Assembly (NCBI GenBank): GCA_013407085.1
Contig: JACCGJ010010811.1
Coordinates: 33,221-97,220 of the forward strand
Reading direction: 5' to 3'
DNA: 64,000 nt
Origin: Atriophallophorus winterbourni
Lineage: Eukaryota; Platyhelminthes; Trematoda; Plagiorchiida; Microphallidae
This document shows, piece by piece, positions 18,658-27,984 of this stretch. Position numbers and translations under genes: made by a program. Position 1 is the first letter of the stretch. Each line of letters opens with the position of its first letter. The notes under the pieces are model-generated. The model ran no database searches and was not told where the DNA came from. It worked only from the letters and a program-made list of their open reading frames with translations.

Positions 18658-20223
18658 TTAAGAAGTTTGAGCTAGCCCTATTTGCGCCGCCACGCCAGAC
18701 TCCGAGCATTCCACTTCTTGTGCTCCTTCCAGCAGACAAATTTTCCGTATATCACGTGTTACCAAACCATTTTTTGAGCGAACAACAACAGTCCTGACCA
18801 GATCATCTTTGCTCACATGAACATCTACAACAATACCAAGTGGCCAAGCACGCTTCGAAGTTTCAACACTGCTCAATAATACCACATCCCCAACACGAAA
18901 ATTGCGTTTGCGATTGATCCATTTCTGTCTTGTCTGTAGTAGTGGTAGGTACTCAGATTTCCAGCGTTTCCAGAATACGTTTGCCAGGTGCAGCGATTGT
19001 TTCCAATTCCTCTTATAAGTGTCAACAAATCTTTCTTCAGAATGCATTCCATCATTCGAGCGATTCAACAACAAATCGTTAGGACACAAAGAACAAGAGT
19101 CAATATCCTCTGAAGACAAAGGAACAAGCGGTCTGTTGTTCAGAATTCGCTCAGCTTCAATTAGAGCGGTTTGCAGCGTCTCGTCCGATGGTGTTTGTTC
19201 TGTGCATGTAGCATTTAATGCACGACGAATTGATCTTATCAGCCGCTCCCAAACACCTCCTCTATGACTAGAGTACGGAGGATTAAAGCACCACTCAATA
19301 CTATGTGAAACTAGTTTATCCGATAAACCGTCACTGTTCAATCCATTTAGCCATATACGTAGCACTCGTTCAGCGCCAACAAAGTTGGACCCATTATCCG
19401 AATAAATAATCTGCGGTTTACCTCGACGTCCAATGAAACGAAAGAGCGCCATCAAAAACGAATCCGTATCCATAGAATGGGCTACTTCTATGTGGACTGC
19501 GCGTGACTGTAAACAAGTAAATAGGCATCCGTATCGTTTTTCTACAGATCGACCTCGTCTAACTTCAAACGGTCCAAAATAATCCAGACCCACTTTAGCG
19601 AACGGGTAAGAACCTGTGGTCACACGGACTGGAGGAAGATCAGACATCAGTTGAGTTGCCGGTCTGGCATCTAACCGTTTACAGGTTAAGCATTTCGCGA
19701 GGGCTCGCTTCACGCATGATAGCCCACTGATCGGCCAAAATTTCCTGCGCAGGACGCTGAGGGTATGCGCTGGCCCAGAATGTCCTTCGAGCAGATGAAC
19801 ATCAAAAATCAATAGGTCAGTAACATTATGCCTTTTAGGAATTATAATGGGATGAATGCTTTCATCTGCAAGATCAGAATGCCTCAATCGACCACCAACT
19901 TTCCAAATACCTTGATCAATAAATGGGCGTAACTTCTTCAATGACAAATTGAACTCGCAGGGCTCACTTAGCGCCTTATCACCAAATACATTCCGCTGCG
20001 TCAATCGAATAATTTCTGCTTCGGCATTTCGGAATTCGTCTAATCCGATCTTGCTTACCGATAAAGATCCATTGGAACAATGACCAAACATGATAATAAC
20101 ATAACGCTTGAAACGGATCAGCCATGCAATCGAGCGTACAAGCCGTTTCCAAATAGAGAATCGACGAAGAATGACGTCCATCCGAAACCTTTCAATGGGA
20201 CCCGAAATGTCATTTTTTCCCAC
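18658..20223 (-). CDS. pol: BEL1 integrase ORF with remnant of RT at its start
   Basis: The frame enters from the RT frame through a one-base shift at the A6 run (20213-20218). NDISGPIERFRMDV is still RT; at about 20160 it jumps to FSIWKRLVRSIAWLIRFKRY, the region before the integrase, so the RT catalytic motif and RNase H are deleted. The integrase has an HH/CC zinc-binding region (HLLEGHSG...KCLTCKR) and the triad D (VGLDYFGPF), D (IYSDNGSNF), E (GGVWERLIR) with 49 residues between the last two, normal for BEL/Pao. A conserved C-terminal domain (FWKRWKSEYLPLLQTRQKW, FRVGDVVLL, WPLGIVVDV) follows. No internal stop, so the integrase could still be made if expressed. Confidence 0.9.
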   Translation of the reverse strand: MGKNDISGPIERFRMDVILRRFSIWKRLVRSIAWLIRFKRYVIIMFGHCSNGSLSVSKIGLDEFRNAEAEIIRLTQRNVFGDKALSEPCEFNLSLKKLRPFIDQGIWKVGGRLRHSDLADESIHPIIIPKRHNVTDLLIFDVHLLEGHSGPAHTLSVLRRKFWPISGLSCVKRALAKCLTCKRLDARPATQLMSDLPPVRVTTGSYPFAKVGLDYFGPFEVRRGRSVEKRYGCLFTCLQSRAVHIEVAHSMDTDSFLMALFRFIGRRGKPQIIYSDNGSNFVGAERVLRIWLNGLNSDGLSDKLVSHSIEWCFNPPYSSHRGGVWERLIRSIRRALNATCTEQTPSDETLQTALIEAERILNNRPLVPLSSEDIDSCSLCPNDLLLNRSNDGMHSEERFVDTYKRNWKQSLHLANVFWKRWKSEYLPLLQTRQKWINRKRNFRVGDVVLLSSVETSKRAWPLGIVVDVHVSKDDLVRTVVVRSKNGLVTRDIRKICLLEGAQEVECSESGVAAQIGLAQTS

Positions 20224-22574
20224 CAGAGAATTCGAAGAGCATCTCTATCATTCTCTGGCACCTTTACCTGTAAGAACATTTCTTCGATATCAGCGGCGAC
20301 GGCATAGGCGTGTAAGCGGAAGCGTATCAACACGTCGATCAAATTCGTTGTCAGATTTGGTCCTTGAAGTAGGGCATCATTCAACGATACACCGTTGTGT
20401 TTAGCAGCACAATCGAACACAATTCTAAGCTTCTCTGGTTTCTTAGGATTGAAAACAGGATGGTGAGGCAAATACCAAGCATGATTCTCATCTGCATTAC
20501 TCGGAACGGTTTCGATAAAACCAGTAGTCAAATGATGTGCCACTATCCTGTTGTAGCGTTCGAATAACGCGCTGTCACGGTCGAATCGACGCGTTAAGTA
20601 GCACAAGCGCTTTTCCGCTATCCAATAATTTGCGGTAAGTGTACGTCTATCACCCCTCCATGGTAGCGGCACCTGGAAGTGACCGTTAATAAAGTTTGAT
20701 CGTTTTACTAGAGAAAATGCTTTTTCATCCTCATGCGATCGTTCCTTGCCTTCTGTGGCAAAATCCGCAAATTCAGTATTGTATAGCCTCCTGATACATC
20801 CATCGATGGACCCTTCATCCGTAGGAGAATTTAAACTGAAGACATTTTTCGAGTCTTGGCATGCCGGTCCTTGCAAAATCCAACCCAACAATGTTTTCGT
20901 TGCAAATGGACGGCGCCTGCCTCCTAATCGCTGTTCCAACGCCCAATGCGCTTCCGGAACGTTACATCCAATCAGCAAGGTTATTTCTTGTCCAATATTC
21001 TCCGAGAATCTTAGATCCTTCAAATGATCATATCTTGCGATGATACTATTCGGGGAATTCATTGTTACTTCAGGTAACTTGGAAACCGTGTAGGCTTCGG
21101 CAACATGAATTACTTCATCCCCGTCAACGGAATGTACATTGAAACTCAATACTGAACTTTTCAATTTTCGATGCAAACCGAGCGAGGTTATCGACACATC
21201 AACTGCGACACTAGGCATACCGAATTTCTCAACAAATCTTTGTGAGATCAGAGTGGTATCCGAGCCATTATGGAGTAACGCTACGACTGGAACAAGCCCC
21301 ACAGGCGTGTCAATTTTCACCGTCAGGTAACCCAGGCTTACTGCTGGACTGAGAGCAGTAGCACTGTAATTAATAGTTTTTTGTTGCTCACTTATACGAT
21401 TATAATGTAGAGACGAATGATGACGTCTACCACACCCTTCGACGGAGCAAACAGTCGGCACCTTGCAGTCGCATGCTTTATGAGACCGGTTCAAGCAAAC
21501 GTAGCACATACCGTGTTGCTTAGCAATAGCCCATCTGTCTTTCACATCAGCCTTCAGATATGTAGGGCAGTTTTCTATTCGATGAGGTCCTTTACACTGG
21601 TAGCATTCTATTCGCATTGATGGGGAGTAACTTGTGGTCATGTACACTCTCCGTCCTTCGGACAATTTCAATTTCTCTGATGGCTTAGTTGACCCATTAG
21701 TCTCATTAATGAGCATGCCAAACCTGCTCCTGGCGATTCTCGCTTTGCGGGAGACAAACTCGGATAAACGTGCAAAGTCAACTTCTGACCCATCAGCGGC
21801 AATCGCATCTGCCAGGTCAGCCCATTGCTGTTGTAGTCCAGCCGGCAAACATTTGACCAATCCTTCCAAGGTGGTGACAGAGTTCAAGTCTGCTTCACAG
21901 CGCATTTGCTTTAAAGCAATCTGACAACTTTCCATCTTCAAAGCAAGGTTTGACAGACTATCCGAATCGCTTCTTACTTTGGCTGCTTCACTCAACACCT
22001 CGGTCAATAACGAGCGTGCAACGACATGAGGCAGGCCAAACATTTCCTGTAGGATGCTGCGTGCTCTTTTATACCCGTCTTCAGGCGACAGCATCACACA
22101 AGCATCAATCGCTTTTCGAGCATTGCCTCGGCAATAATACATAAGATATAGCAAACGCTGTCCGGAATCGCAAGTTTTCGATTCTATATAACACTCAAAT
22201 TGCCGAATAAATTTCCAGTAATCCACCGAATTGCCATCAAATGTAGATAACTCTACCCTAGGCAATGAAGCAACATCGTTGACGACCTTTTGTGACATCT
22301 TCACCGCTTCCGACTCAATATGTCGATTAACCGGAACTTCAGCAACATAGTTGTCGTTGACACTGCATCCGCTCAAACGAGCTATCGTCTCCTTAGCAAT
22401 CACTAAATCTCTCTCTAATTCGAGCTCACGCACAGACGGCCCATGTTTAGAGTCGAAATTAGGACTACCTCGAGATGATATACAAGAGCTACGCGAGGCG
22501 GAACCAATAGTGTCACTATCACCATTACAGGCAAGCTTATCAGTAGTGTTCAGACGTTTCGATTTACGTGGCAT
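20118..22574 (-). pseudogene. gag-pol: BEL1 gag-protease-partial RT ORF
   Basis: Start chosen at MPRKSKRLNTTDKL (22574); the frame is open 44 codons further upstream but that part looks like leader. Gag has the BEL-type block STFDGNSVDYWKFIRQFE and RARSILQEMFGLPHVVARS, then knuckles CYQCKGPHRIENC and CYVCLNRSHKACDC plus a third CSVEGCGRRHH motif. In the protease the motif reads VALLHNGSDTTLIS: a His codon (21270-21272) replaces the usual catalytic Asp of D-[ST/N]-G. RT starts with the conserved YWIAEKRL, RIVFDCAAKHNG, ALLQGPNL and DIEEMFLQV blocks and leaves frame after LRILWWE. Out-of-frame codons extend the ORF to 20118. Confidence 0.88.
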
Positions 22575-22808
22575 TATCAAAAATGGCGAAACAAAAAATA
22601 AAAAAGGCAAGAACGTCACCAATGTTTGAACAGAAATGAGTAGATGTACGAGGGTCCAAGTTGATCCTCGTTCCGCTGGATTGGCGATCCAATTGACCGT
22701 ATCCAATTAGGCAATTCGATTTGAGTGCTTCCCGTCAAGTTCGGGAAGAAAACGAATACTTCTCGTCCAGTCGGAGAAGAATCAAAATCCAGTTCCAAAA
22801 TTGAGTAC
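22575..22808 (-). other. BEL1 leader with primer-binding region
   Basis: Region between gag and the 5' LTR. On the minus strand the sequence next to the LTR reads GTACTCAATTTTGGAACTGG; the same GTACTCAA...TTGGAA phrase is tandemly repeated in the BEL2 copy at 25760-25979. The tRNA primer was not identified. Confidence 0.6.
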
Positions 22809-23326
22809 TGTTACGACCAATGTCGTTAGTTAACGCGTAGATCCCCGTCCCTAGTTCGACAAATTCAGAACCACGATTTGGGTTTACTACGGTACTGTAA
22901 TTAATGACAGTTACAATAATAATGGTATACAAACCTCAATTATATCGGAACGCACCGGTACAATGGAGTCAAAACTCCAGCAATAATAGATTCAATGAAA
23001 ATGACGACCTGACGCATAAAACTAGAAATAGTTAATTTACCAATGTTGTCGTCCAAATTTCTGTATCAAACAACAAATGACACACAAATTGGTGTCCAAA
23101 TTGAAACAATAAAATGAGCCCAAATACCACGTGCAAAAATATGTGGAATTTGATGGCAGCCAAGCAAAATCAATTAGTTCAACAAAACAAAAAATGTGTA
23201 CAAGTGGATCGAACAGTATCAAAAATGTATACACAAATAGGTAAAACCGTGAAGAATTAAGAAAAAATCAATTTGTTTAAATAGAAAAATAAGAAGGAAT
23301 TTTACACAAATTTCTTGTCATTTACA
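22809..23326 (-). repeat. BEL1 5' LTR (518 bp)
   Basis: Matches 17916-18432 with a few single-base changes and 1-bp indels (for example one C fewer in the GATCCCC run). Followed by target site CTACT and the resumption of the LINE H RT frame. Confidence 0.95.
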
Positions 23327-24480
23327 CTACTCCTTTTGAAGTTATCATGTTTAGGTATTCATGGGCCTTTATTGAGCTGGTTCCGTTCTTTTCTATCTGA
23401 CCGCACCATTTCGTTTCACGTTAATTGTGTTACCTCAACTAATCAGCCGATTCCAAGTGGCGTAATTCAAGGCAGCGTTCTAGGTTCACTCCTTTTTCTT
23501 ATCTATGTTAATGATCTACAAAATGTTGTCGATCACTCTAAGCTATTTATCTTCGCGGATGACATAAAAGTAGTCATAACATCTCCTGGTGTCACAGGCT
23601 CTGATATCACTTAACCGTGATCTTGCCTCTCTATATAGCTGGGGCTCTTAATGGGGATTAGAATTTTCTGCTTCTAAGACACAATATCTGGGATTACGTT
23701 GTTCAATCCCTTCTAACACACTCACGATAAACGGCTCAACCATCACACCTTCTGCAGAAATTAGGGACCTTGGATTTAAATACTCCTCTTCTCTCAATTT
23801 TAATGAACAAGCTAGACACCTCATTGCGAGAGCAAGACAAAACTTGGGCGTTATTAACCATACATTTCTCTTACGCGAGTGTAAAATAGCATTGTATAAG
23901 ATGAAGGTCCCATCAATACTCGATTATTGTAATATCACCTATTCTCACATGGGTAGGCGTGATTGTTTTTTCTTAGAGAGACTTCAACGTACTTTCAGCA
24001 AAATAACCTTGGGCTATTCAAACCCCTTGCCTTATCTTGAAAGGTGTAATTTGCTGAATGTCGAAACACTATGGCTACGCAGAATTCGTCTGAATCTGCT
24101 TCTTTTTTCGAATTATTACTCAGCAACGAATTAAGCTTCAGTCTGTCATGCGCTTTCACGATTATTTTCGATATGATCTGCGCAATCGAACAAGGCTGTT
24201 GAATATCCCTATGTCTCGCACTAAATTAAGACGTAACTTCTTCTTAATTAGATATGCACAACTTTGGAATTCCCTTCCTCTTCATTTCCGTATATGCAAA
24301 TATACAGGAAAATTTAAAACGCTTGTAGGAACTCTCACTATTCACTCACTATCCCAAATCCTTAAGATAAACACTTTTTCAGATATTCTATACTCTCATG
24401 GGATCCCATTTTTCTAATTCCACATCTTTCTCCATGAGGTCTTATATTATTCTCTGGATAACTGGCCATTCAAGTGTCGG

Positions 24481-24603
24481 TGTAGCGACCAAATCGTCAC
24501 TGGTGAATAGTTTCTGTCACGGAAACTAGTTGCCTGCTACAAGCCACGAGATTCTTATACCGGGAATGACGAGCGTTTACGAATCGATCCCAAATCAGAA
24601 CAT
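24481..24603 (-). repeat. BEL2 c1 left LTR fragment
   Basis: About 123 bp matching the start of the 560-bp LTR at 47863 and the right fragment at 25980. The remaining LTR and the purine tract are deleted. Confidence 0.85.
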
Positions 24604-24658
24604 AGGGAAAACGTTTGCTAGACAAAGACCCACCACGTCCTCCGGTTCTGCCAGCGCC

Positions 24659-25063
24659 CTACAATAAGCTCATGCATGATACCCTACCCGAACGTGCCTT
24701 ACGTATTGCATCCTCAAACAGCGACATTTTGCGCCATCTAAACAAGTCTAAATCACAAAATATTGTATCCGTGTTTCCAAACATAAATGGTTCATCAGGT
24801 ATACAACCGAAAGGTTCACGCCAATCATAGTTATTGTCATGCTGACCATACGTCACCCCAATTAAAGCTGATTCAGTGTCATGTGAACCAGGCCTAGTTT
24901 TCATTTGGGCTGATTTTGTGTCAAGTGAACCAGGCGTGTTCTCCATCTGATCCGAATTATTGTCGGGAAATTCTGTCACAAAATCCGACTGAGCTAATTT
25001 AGTATCAGGTAACTCAGCTTCCTTATCTCCATCGACAACACAAAGGTCAATATCCTTCAACAT
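24659..25063 (-). CDS. unrecognised ORF of the BEL2 family (PGSHDT protein), copy c1
   Basis: 134 codons. Visible features are an N-terminal MLKDIDLCVVDGD, an acidic segment with AQSDFVTEFPDNNSDQM, and two imperfect repeats PGSLDTKSAQM and PGSHDTESALI. After an NNYDW spacer comes a hydrophobic/basic C-terminal part (GCIPDEPFMFGNTDTIF, LDLFRWRKMSLFEDAI). Copy c2 carries the same protein with the same repeat type, and the C-terminal block is visible there too in a broken frame. It occupies the position after the gag capsid block where BEL1 continues with more gag and pol. I do not recognise it; no transmembrane helix or zinc finger is apparent. It could be a rearranged, diverged gag/pol remnant or an acquired gene. 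Confidence 0.55.
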   Translation of the reverse strand: MLKDIDLCVVDGDKEAELPDTKLAQSDFVTEFPDNNSDQMENTPGSLDTKSAQMKTRPGSHDTESALIGVTYGQHDNNYDWREPFGCIPDEPFMFGNTDTIFCDLDLFRWRKMSLFEDAIRKARSGRVSCMSLL

Positions 25064-25384
25064 TACACCAATAGAAACAATTTTCCGACAATTGACGAAG
25101 GCTAACAGGCATTGCTATTGTATGCGGTTGCCCGAAGAGGTCCTTCAGGATTGATCTCACCCGCTTATAAGCACGTTCAGGTGGCAGCATGACACACTTT
25201 TCAATAGCTTCCTTTGCTATACCTAGGCACTAATGTAGCAAATATAGAAACCTCTGTCCGTCATCACGAGTTCTAGACTCCACATAGGTCTCGAACTGAC
25301 AAAAAATTTCCCGTAGGTGCTAGCTGAACCGTCAAAAGACATCAATTCGATCTTCGGAAGGTCAGATCTTGGTAAACTACCGGG
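25064..25384 (-). pseudogene. gag: BEL2 c1 gag capsid-type block, frame broken
   Basis: Minus-strand codons for SFDGS...FCQFETYVESRTRDDG and RACSILKDLFGQPH-like strings are present but split by shifts; c2 (49300-49571) shows the intact wording. Confidence 0.65.
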
Positions 25385-25404
25385 CTTTTATTACGAACAG
25401 AATC

Positions 25405-25749
25405 TTATATCTCCGAACGAGGGTAGTCAGCTACTTCTTCCTTTTGATGCTCACAATGCGCAAGATAACTTGCCGAAGCAGCAATCTCTGCCATTCTAAC
25501 CTCCTGTGCCGCCTCAAGCAATTTCAGTTGCATCTCGAGAGCTTCACGTTTCTGCGACAGTTTGAGAAGTTCAAAGCGCATCTTAGCCTTACGAACAAGG
25601 ATGTTTGATTCTATCATTAAACTCCTTAGGCTACCTCGAGAGCCCTGAACAGAACAATGAATGCGCTCACATGCGGTGTCTTCCGTTCGAATATCGACCA
25701 ACCGTTGGGAAGATTTGATCTTTTCGACAAAACTGCGGGTAACAGGCAT
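25405..25749 (-). pseudogene. gag: BEL2 c1 gag N-terminus
   Basis: Starts MPVTRSFVEKIKSSQRLVDI and continues with a charged heptad-like stretch (FELLKLSQKREALEMQLKLLE, then AQEVRMAEIAASAS), suggesting a coiled coil. It is 85-90% like the piece at 50090-50417. Ends at a stop near 25405 where c2 carries an extra insertion. Confidence 0.7.
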
Positions 25750-25759
25750 ATTGACGTCG

Positions 25760-25979
25760 GCGAATTCGACGTAGAGTACTGTATTGCGTTAAAAAATTTG
25801 ATGTTGAGTACTGTATTGTCTCCAATTGAGACAAATACGGTCCAAATCGAATTCCAACTATGAGTACTGTATTTTCTCTAATTGAAACAAATACGGTCCA
25901 AATCGAATTCCAACGTTGAGTACTGTATTTTCTCCAATTGAGACAAATACGGTCCAAATCGAATTCCCACGTTGAGTAC
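25760..25979 (-). repeat. tandem 57-bp repeats in the BEL2 leader / primer-site region
   Basis: Three near-identical units plus partial ones, each containing GAGTACTGTATTTTCTCCAAT and CAAATACGGTCCAAATCGAAT on the plus strand. On the minus strand each unit end reads GTACTCAACGTTGGAATTCG, the phrase that in BEL1 lies next to the 5' LTR as the presumed primer-binding site. The last unit abuts the right LTR at 25980. Confidence 0.85.
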
Positions 25980-26116
25980 ATTAGCGACCAAATCGTCACT
26001 GAAGAATAGTTTCTGTCACGGAAACTAGTTGCCTGCTACAATCCACAAGATTATAATACCGGGAATGACGAGCGTTTACGAATCGATCCCAAATCAGAAC
26101 AATATGTCAATTGACG
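25980..26116 (-). repeat. BEL2 c1 right LTR fragment
   Basis: About 137 bp matching the LTR start, beginning ATTAGCGACC in place of TGTAGCGACC, and cut off where an RTE-type LINE 3' end begins. Confidence 0.8.
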
Positions 26117-26720
26117 CTTGGCTCAACTCCCTCAAGGACGGTCCCAAGCCCGTCTGAGAAAGGAGGAGGGTTGAGCTTAGGGCTAGCAACCCTATCCCGT
26201 AAAACCTACATTGCTACGGAAACGATGACAACAGATCCGTGGTTCGGTCATGTCTGCAGGATGGATCCCAGTTCGCATACGAAGGTAGCCATGCACTGGC
26301 ATCCGCAAGGTAAACGAAAAAGGGGACGGCCCAAAGAAACTTGGCGCAGAACGTTGGAACGCGAACTACATGCACAAGGTTTCACGGTGTAGACGGCAAC
26401 GGAACCACTGGCTCACACGCACCATTTTCTTCATAATTTTTTCTGTTATTTTCTTTTTTTTAATTTCTGCTCCATAATTAATCGCATCTTCTTCATTTGC
26501 TTATTTCGATGCAATCTAGTTGAAACTTTATTACTGTGTGACATTGCGCGAAAAACTAACTTTCTTACCCTTGTAAATTTACCATCATTCATTGAACGGA
26601 AAAATGTTCAAAAATTCCGCTTGATAAGATCATTTTTAAATTTATTTATTTTGTACACATTGATAACCTGATCATGTTTTGCATGACTTGGTTTACCAAG
26701 AATATAGTATTATTATGATT
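26117..26720 (+). mobile_element. RTE-type LINE S, 3' end
   Basis: The frame to 26391 codes WFGHVCRMDPSSHTKVAMHW then PQGKRKRGRPKETWRRTLER, the standard HVxRM...GKRKRGRPKxTWRR end of RTE-type polyproteins. A T-rich 3' UTR follows with CATGACTTGGTTTACCAAGAAT and a short TATTATTATG tail. It forms the right border of the 12.6 kb nest: LINE E resumes at the AATG at 26721. Confidence 0.75.
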
Positions 26721-27975
26721 AATGCTGAGGAACCAGATGGTATCCACTCGATTATGCTAGAGAATCTCGTTAACAGAATATTTATGCAAGCTCTTCAATT
26801 CACGCTTCAACCTGAGAGTGGTTCTTAGTGAGTGGAAAGAAGACATAATTGACCCAATACACAATGGTGGTTGCGGGTCAAATCTTTGTAATTATAGACC
26901 TGTAAGTCTGATTACCATGGTCTCGAAAGTATTGGAAAAACTGCTGCGTGACGAAATCTGTCAACATCTTTGTCGGCATTCTGAACTAAGTGTAACTAAA
27001 CATGGATTTCTTAGGGGTAGATCCCGCCTGACTAACCTTCTTAGTTTTCTCAATACTGCCAATAAAGGATGGATGAAGGGAAGCCCGTCGAAACCCATTA
27101 CCTAGACTTCAGGAAGGCTTTCGATTCCGTAAATAACCGCTTTCTAGAGATAAAGCTAGCAGAAAAAAGGCATACGAGATTTTCCACTTGCTTGGATAAA
27201 GACCTTCCTTACAGTTGGAAATTCAGAGTTCTGGTAGGATCTACGCATTCGAACGAAACCGACGTGATCAGTGGGGTAACCCAAGGGTCAGTACTCGGTC
27301 TACTTCTATTCCTGATGTTCATCGATAAATTGTTGTCTGCAATGAAGTGCCCATGCTTCATTTTCGCGGATGATGTAAAATTTATTGGATCAACGGATGA
27401 AGATAGCCTGATGCACCACCTTGAACGGGTCATGAACTGGTCACACCAGTGGGACCTCCCACTGAGCCTTAATAAGAGCCAACTTTTGTCAGCACTGGTT
27501 GATAAAATTTCAGTCCAGGTGTCGGGTTATTCTCGCAGTGTAAACGACAAACAGCCTGTTAAGGATTTGGAACTACTAGTTAGGACTGACTTCAAATGGG
27601 AGGATGAATGCGCCGCTGCAGCTCAAAGTTTTTGTGAAGTGCTCTTTCGGCTTAGATCCATGTTCTTCTGTAGAAGATCCGATGTATTTGAGAGGTGACT
27701 TAGTTGAAACCTTCAAGATCTTGAAGGAGTTAAGGGGCGTTGTCATTAACGACTTCTTTGCCTTAAGACCCGAGCATGGCACCGGCGGACATTCATTCAA
27801 ACTTGCTAAGGAGCGATGTAGACCAGACTCCAGGAAAAAACATTTTCGGCCTCAGGATGGTAAATTTCTGTAACCAGTTTCCAGATGAACTTATATCCTA
27901 CCGTTCTGTCGCGAGAACGGTTTTAAGAACGGTTTGGAGCCCATCTGGCGTAACTTTTTCCTGAATACCCCCCCT
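26721..27975 (+). mobile_element. CR1-like LINE E, right half (RT and C-terminus)
   Basis: Resumes the reading broken at 14104 with AEEPDGIHSIMLENLV, then RT blocks NYRPVSLITMVSKVLEKLL, GFLRGRSRLTNLLSFL, LDFRKAFDSVN, SGVTQGSVLG and the catalytic CFIFADDVKF. The fragment tracks LINE G residue by residue. A deletion near 27690 removes the stretch after RRSDVF; the C-terminal ETFKILKEL and PDSRKKHF region ends about 27890. Frameshifts at 27069-27105 and after 27690 make it inactive. Confidence 0.82.
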
Positions 27976-27984
27976 AATAGCTGC

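Larger units (their letters stand above)
17916..23326 (-). mobile_element. BEL/Pao LTR retrotransposon (BEL1), RT core deleted
   Basis: A 5411-bp element in minus orientation with LTRs at 17916-18432 and 22809-23326, inserted in the RT of LINE H. A perfect target duplication CTACT flanks it (17911-17915 and 23327-23331). The LTRs differ by a few substitutions and short indels (roughly 1%). The interior encodes gag with zinc knuckles, a protease, the first part of RT, and the integrase with its C-terminal domain. The RT catalytic core and RNase H are missing, and the frame shifts at an A6 run. With the protease catalytic residue also changed, this copy is not autonomous. Confidence 0.93.
14105..24480 (+). 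mobile_element. CR1-like LINE H, split into three pieces by two insertions
   Basis: Pieces are 14105-14745, 15479-17915 and 23327-24480. The first carries ORF1 sequence with a coiled-coil-like stretch (NLENKIDSVTAKLSTVS) related to LINE K at 42.6-42.9 kb. The second has the rest of ORF1 (15547-15918), a broken endonuclease (GGGILIYVSTDFQ, CDHNMITC; 16390-16890) and the RT start (NYRPINHTSILSRLF near 17670; IKAFDRVPHTLL at 17880-17915). The RT resumes exactly after the BEL element at 23327 with KLSCLGIHGPLLSWF, SGVIQGSVLGSLLFLIYVND and the catalytic FADD box, and the C-terminal SLPLHFR region runs to 24417. Stops throughout show it is dead. Confidence 0.8.
24481..26116 (-). mobile_element. BEL/Pao family 2 (BEL2), truncated copy c1
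   Basis: The left LTR piece (24481-24603) starts TGTAGCGACC and breaks off at TCAGAACA, joining directly to 3'-leader sequence (GGGAAAACGTTTGCTAGAC). The interior has an unrecognised acidic ORF (24659-25063), a gag capsid-type piece in broken frames (25100-25370) and the gag N-terminus (25405-25749). A tandemly repeated leader follows, then the right LTR piece (25980-26116, TG start mutated). No pol sequence is present. The same arrangement occurs in copy c2 at 47863-50417, so this is a shared non-autonomous structure and not just decay. Confidence 0.8.

Noticed and set aside
20746..22629. Series of plus-strand frames of 60-96 codons
   Set aside because: Antisense to the continuous BEL1 gag-protease-RT frame, which has clear domain motifs.
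25760..25979. CRISPR-like repeat array
   Set aside because: Units are contiguous with no unique spacers and lie in the leader of an LTR element in a eukaryotic genome.
24481..26116. Solo LTR pair of a short unrelated transposon
   Set aside because: The LTR-like ends match the BEL2 LTR at 47863 and the interior contains BEL gag, so it is a truncated BEL2 copy.
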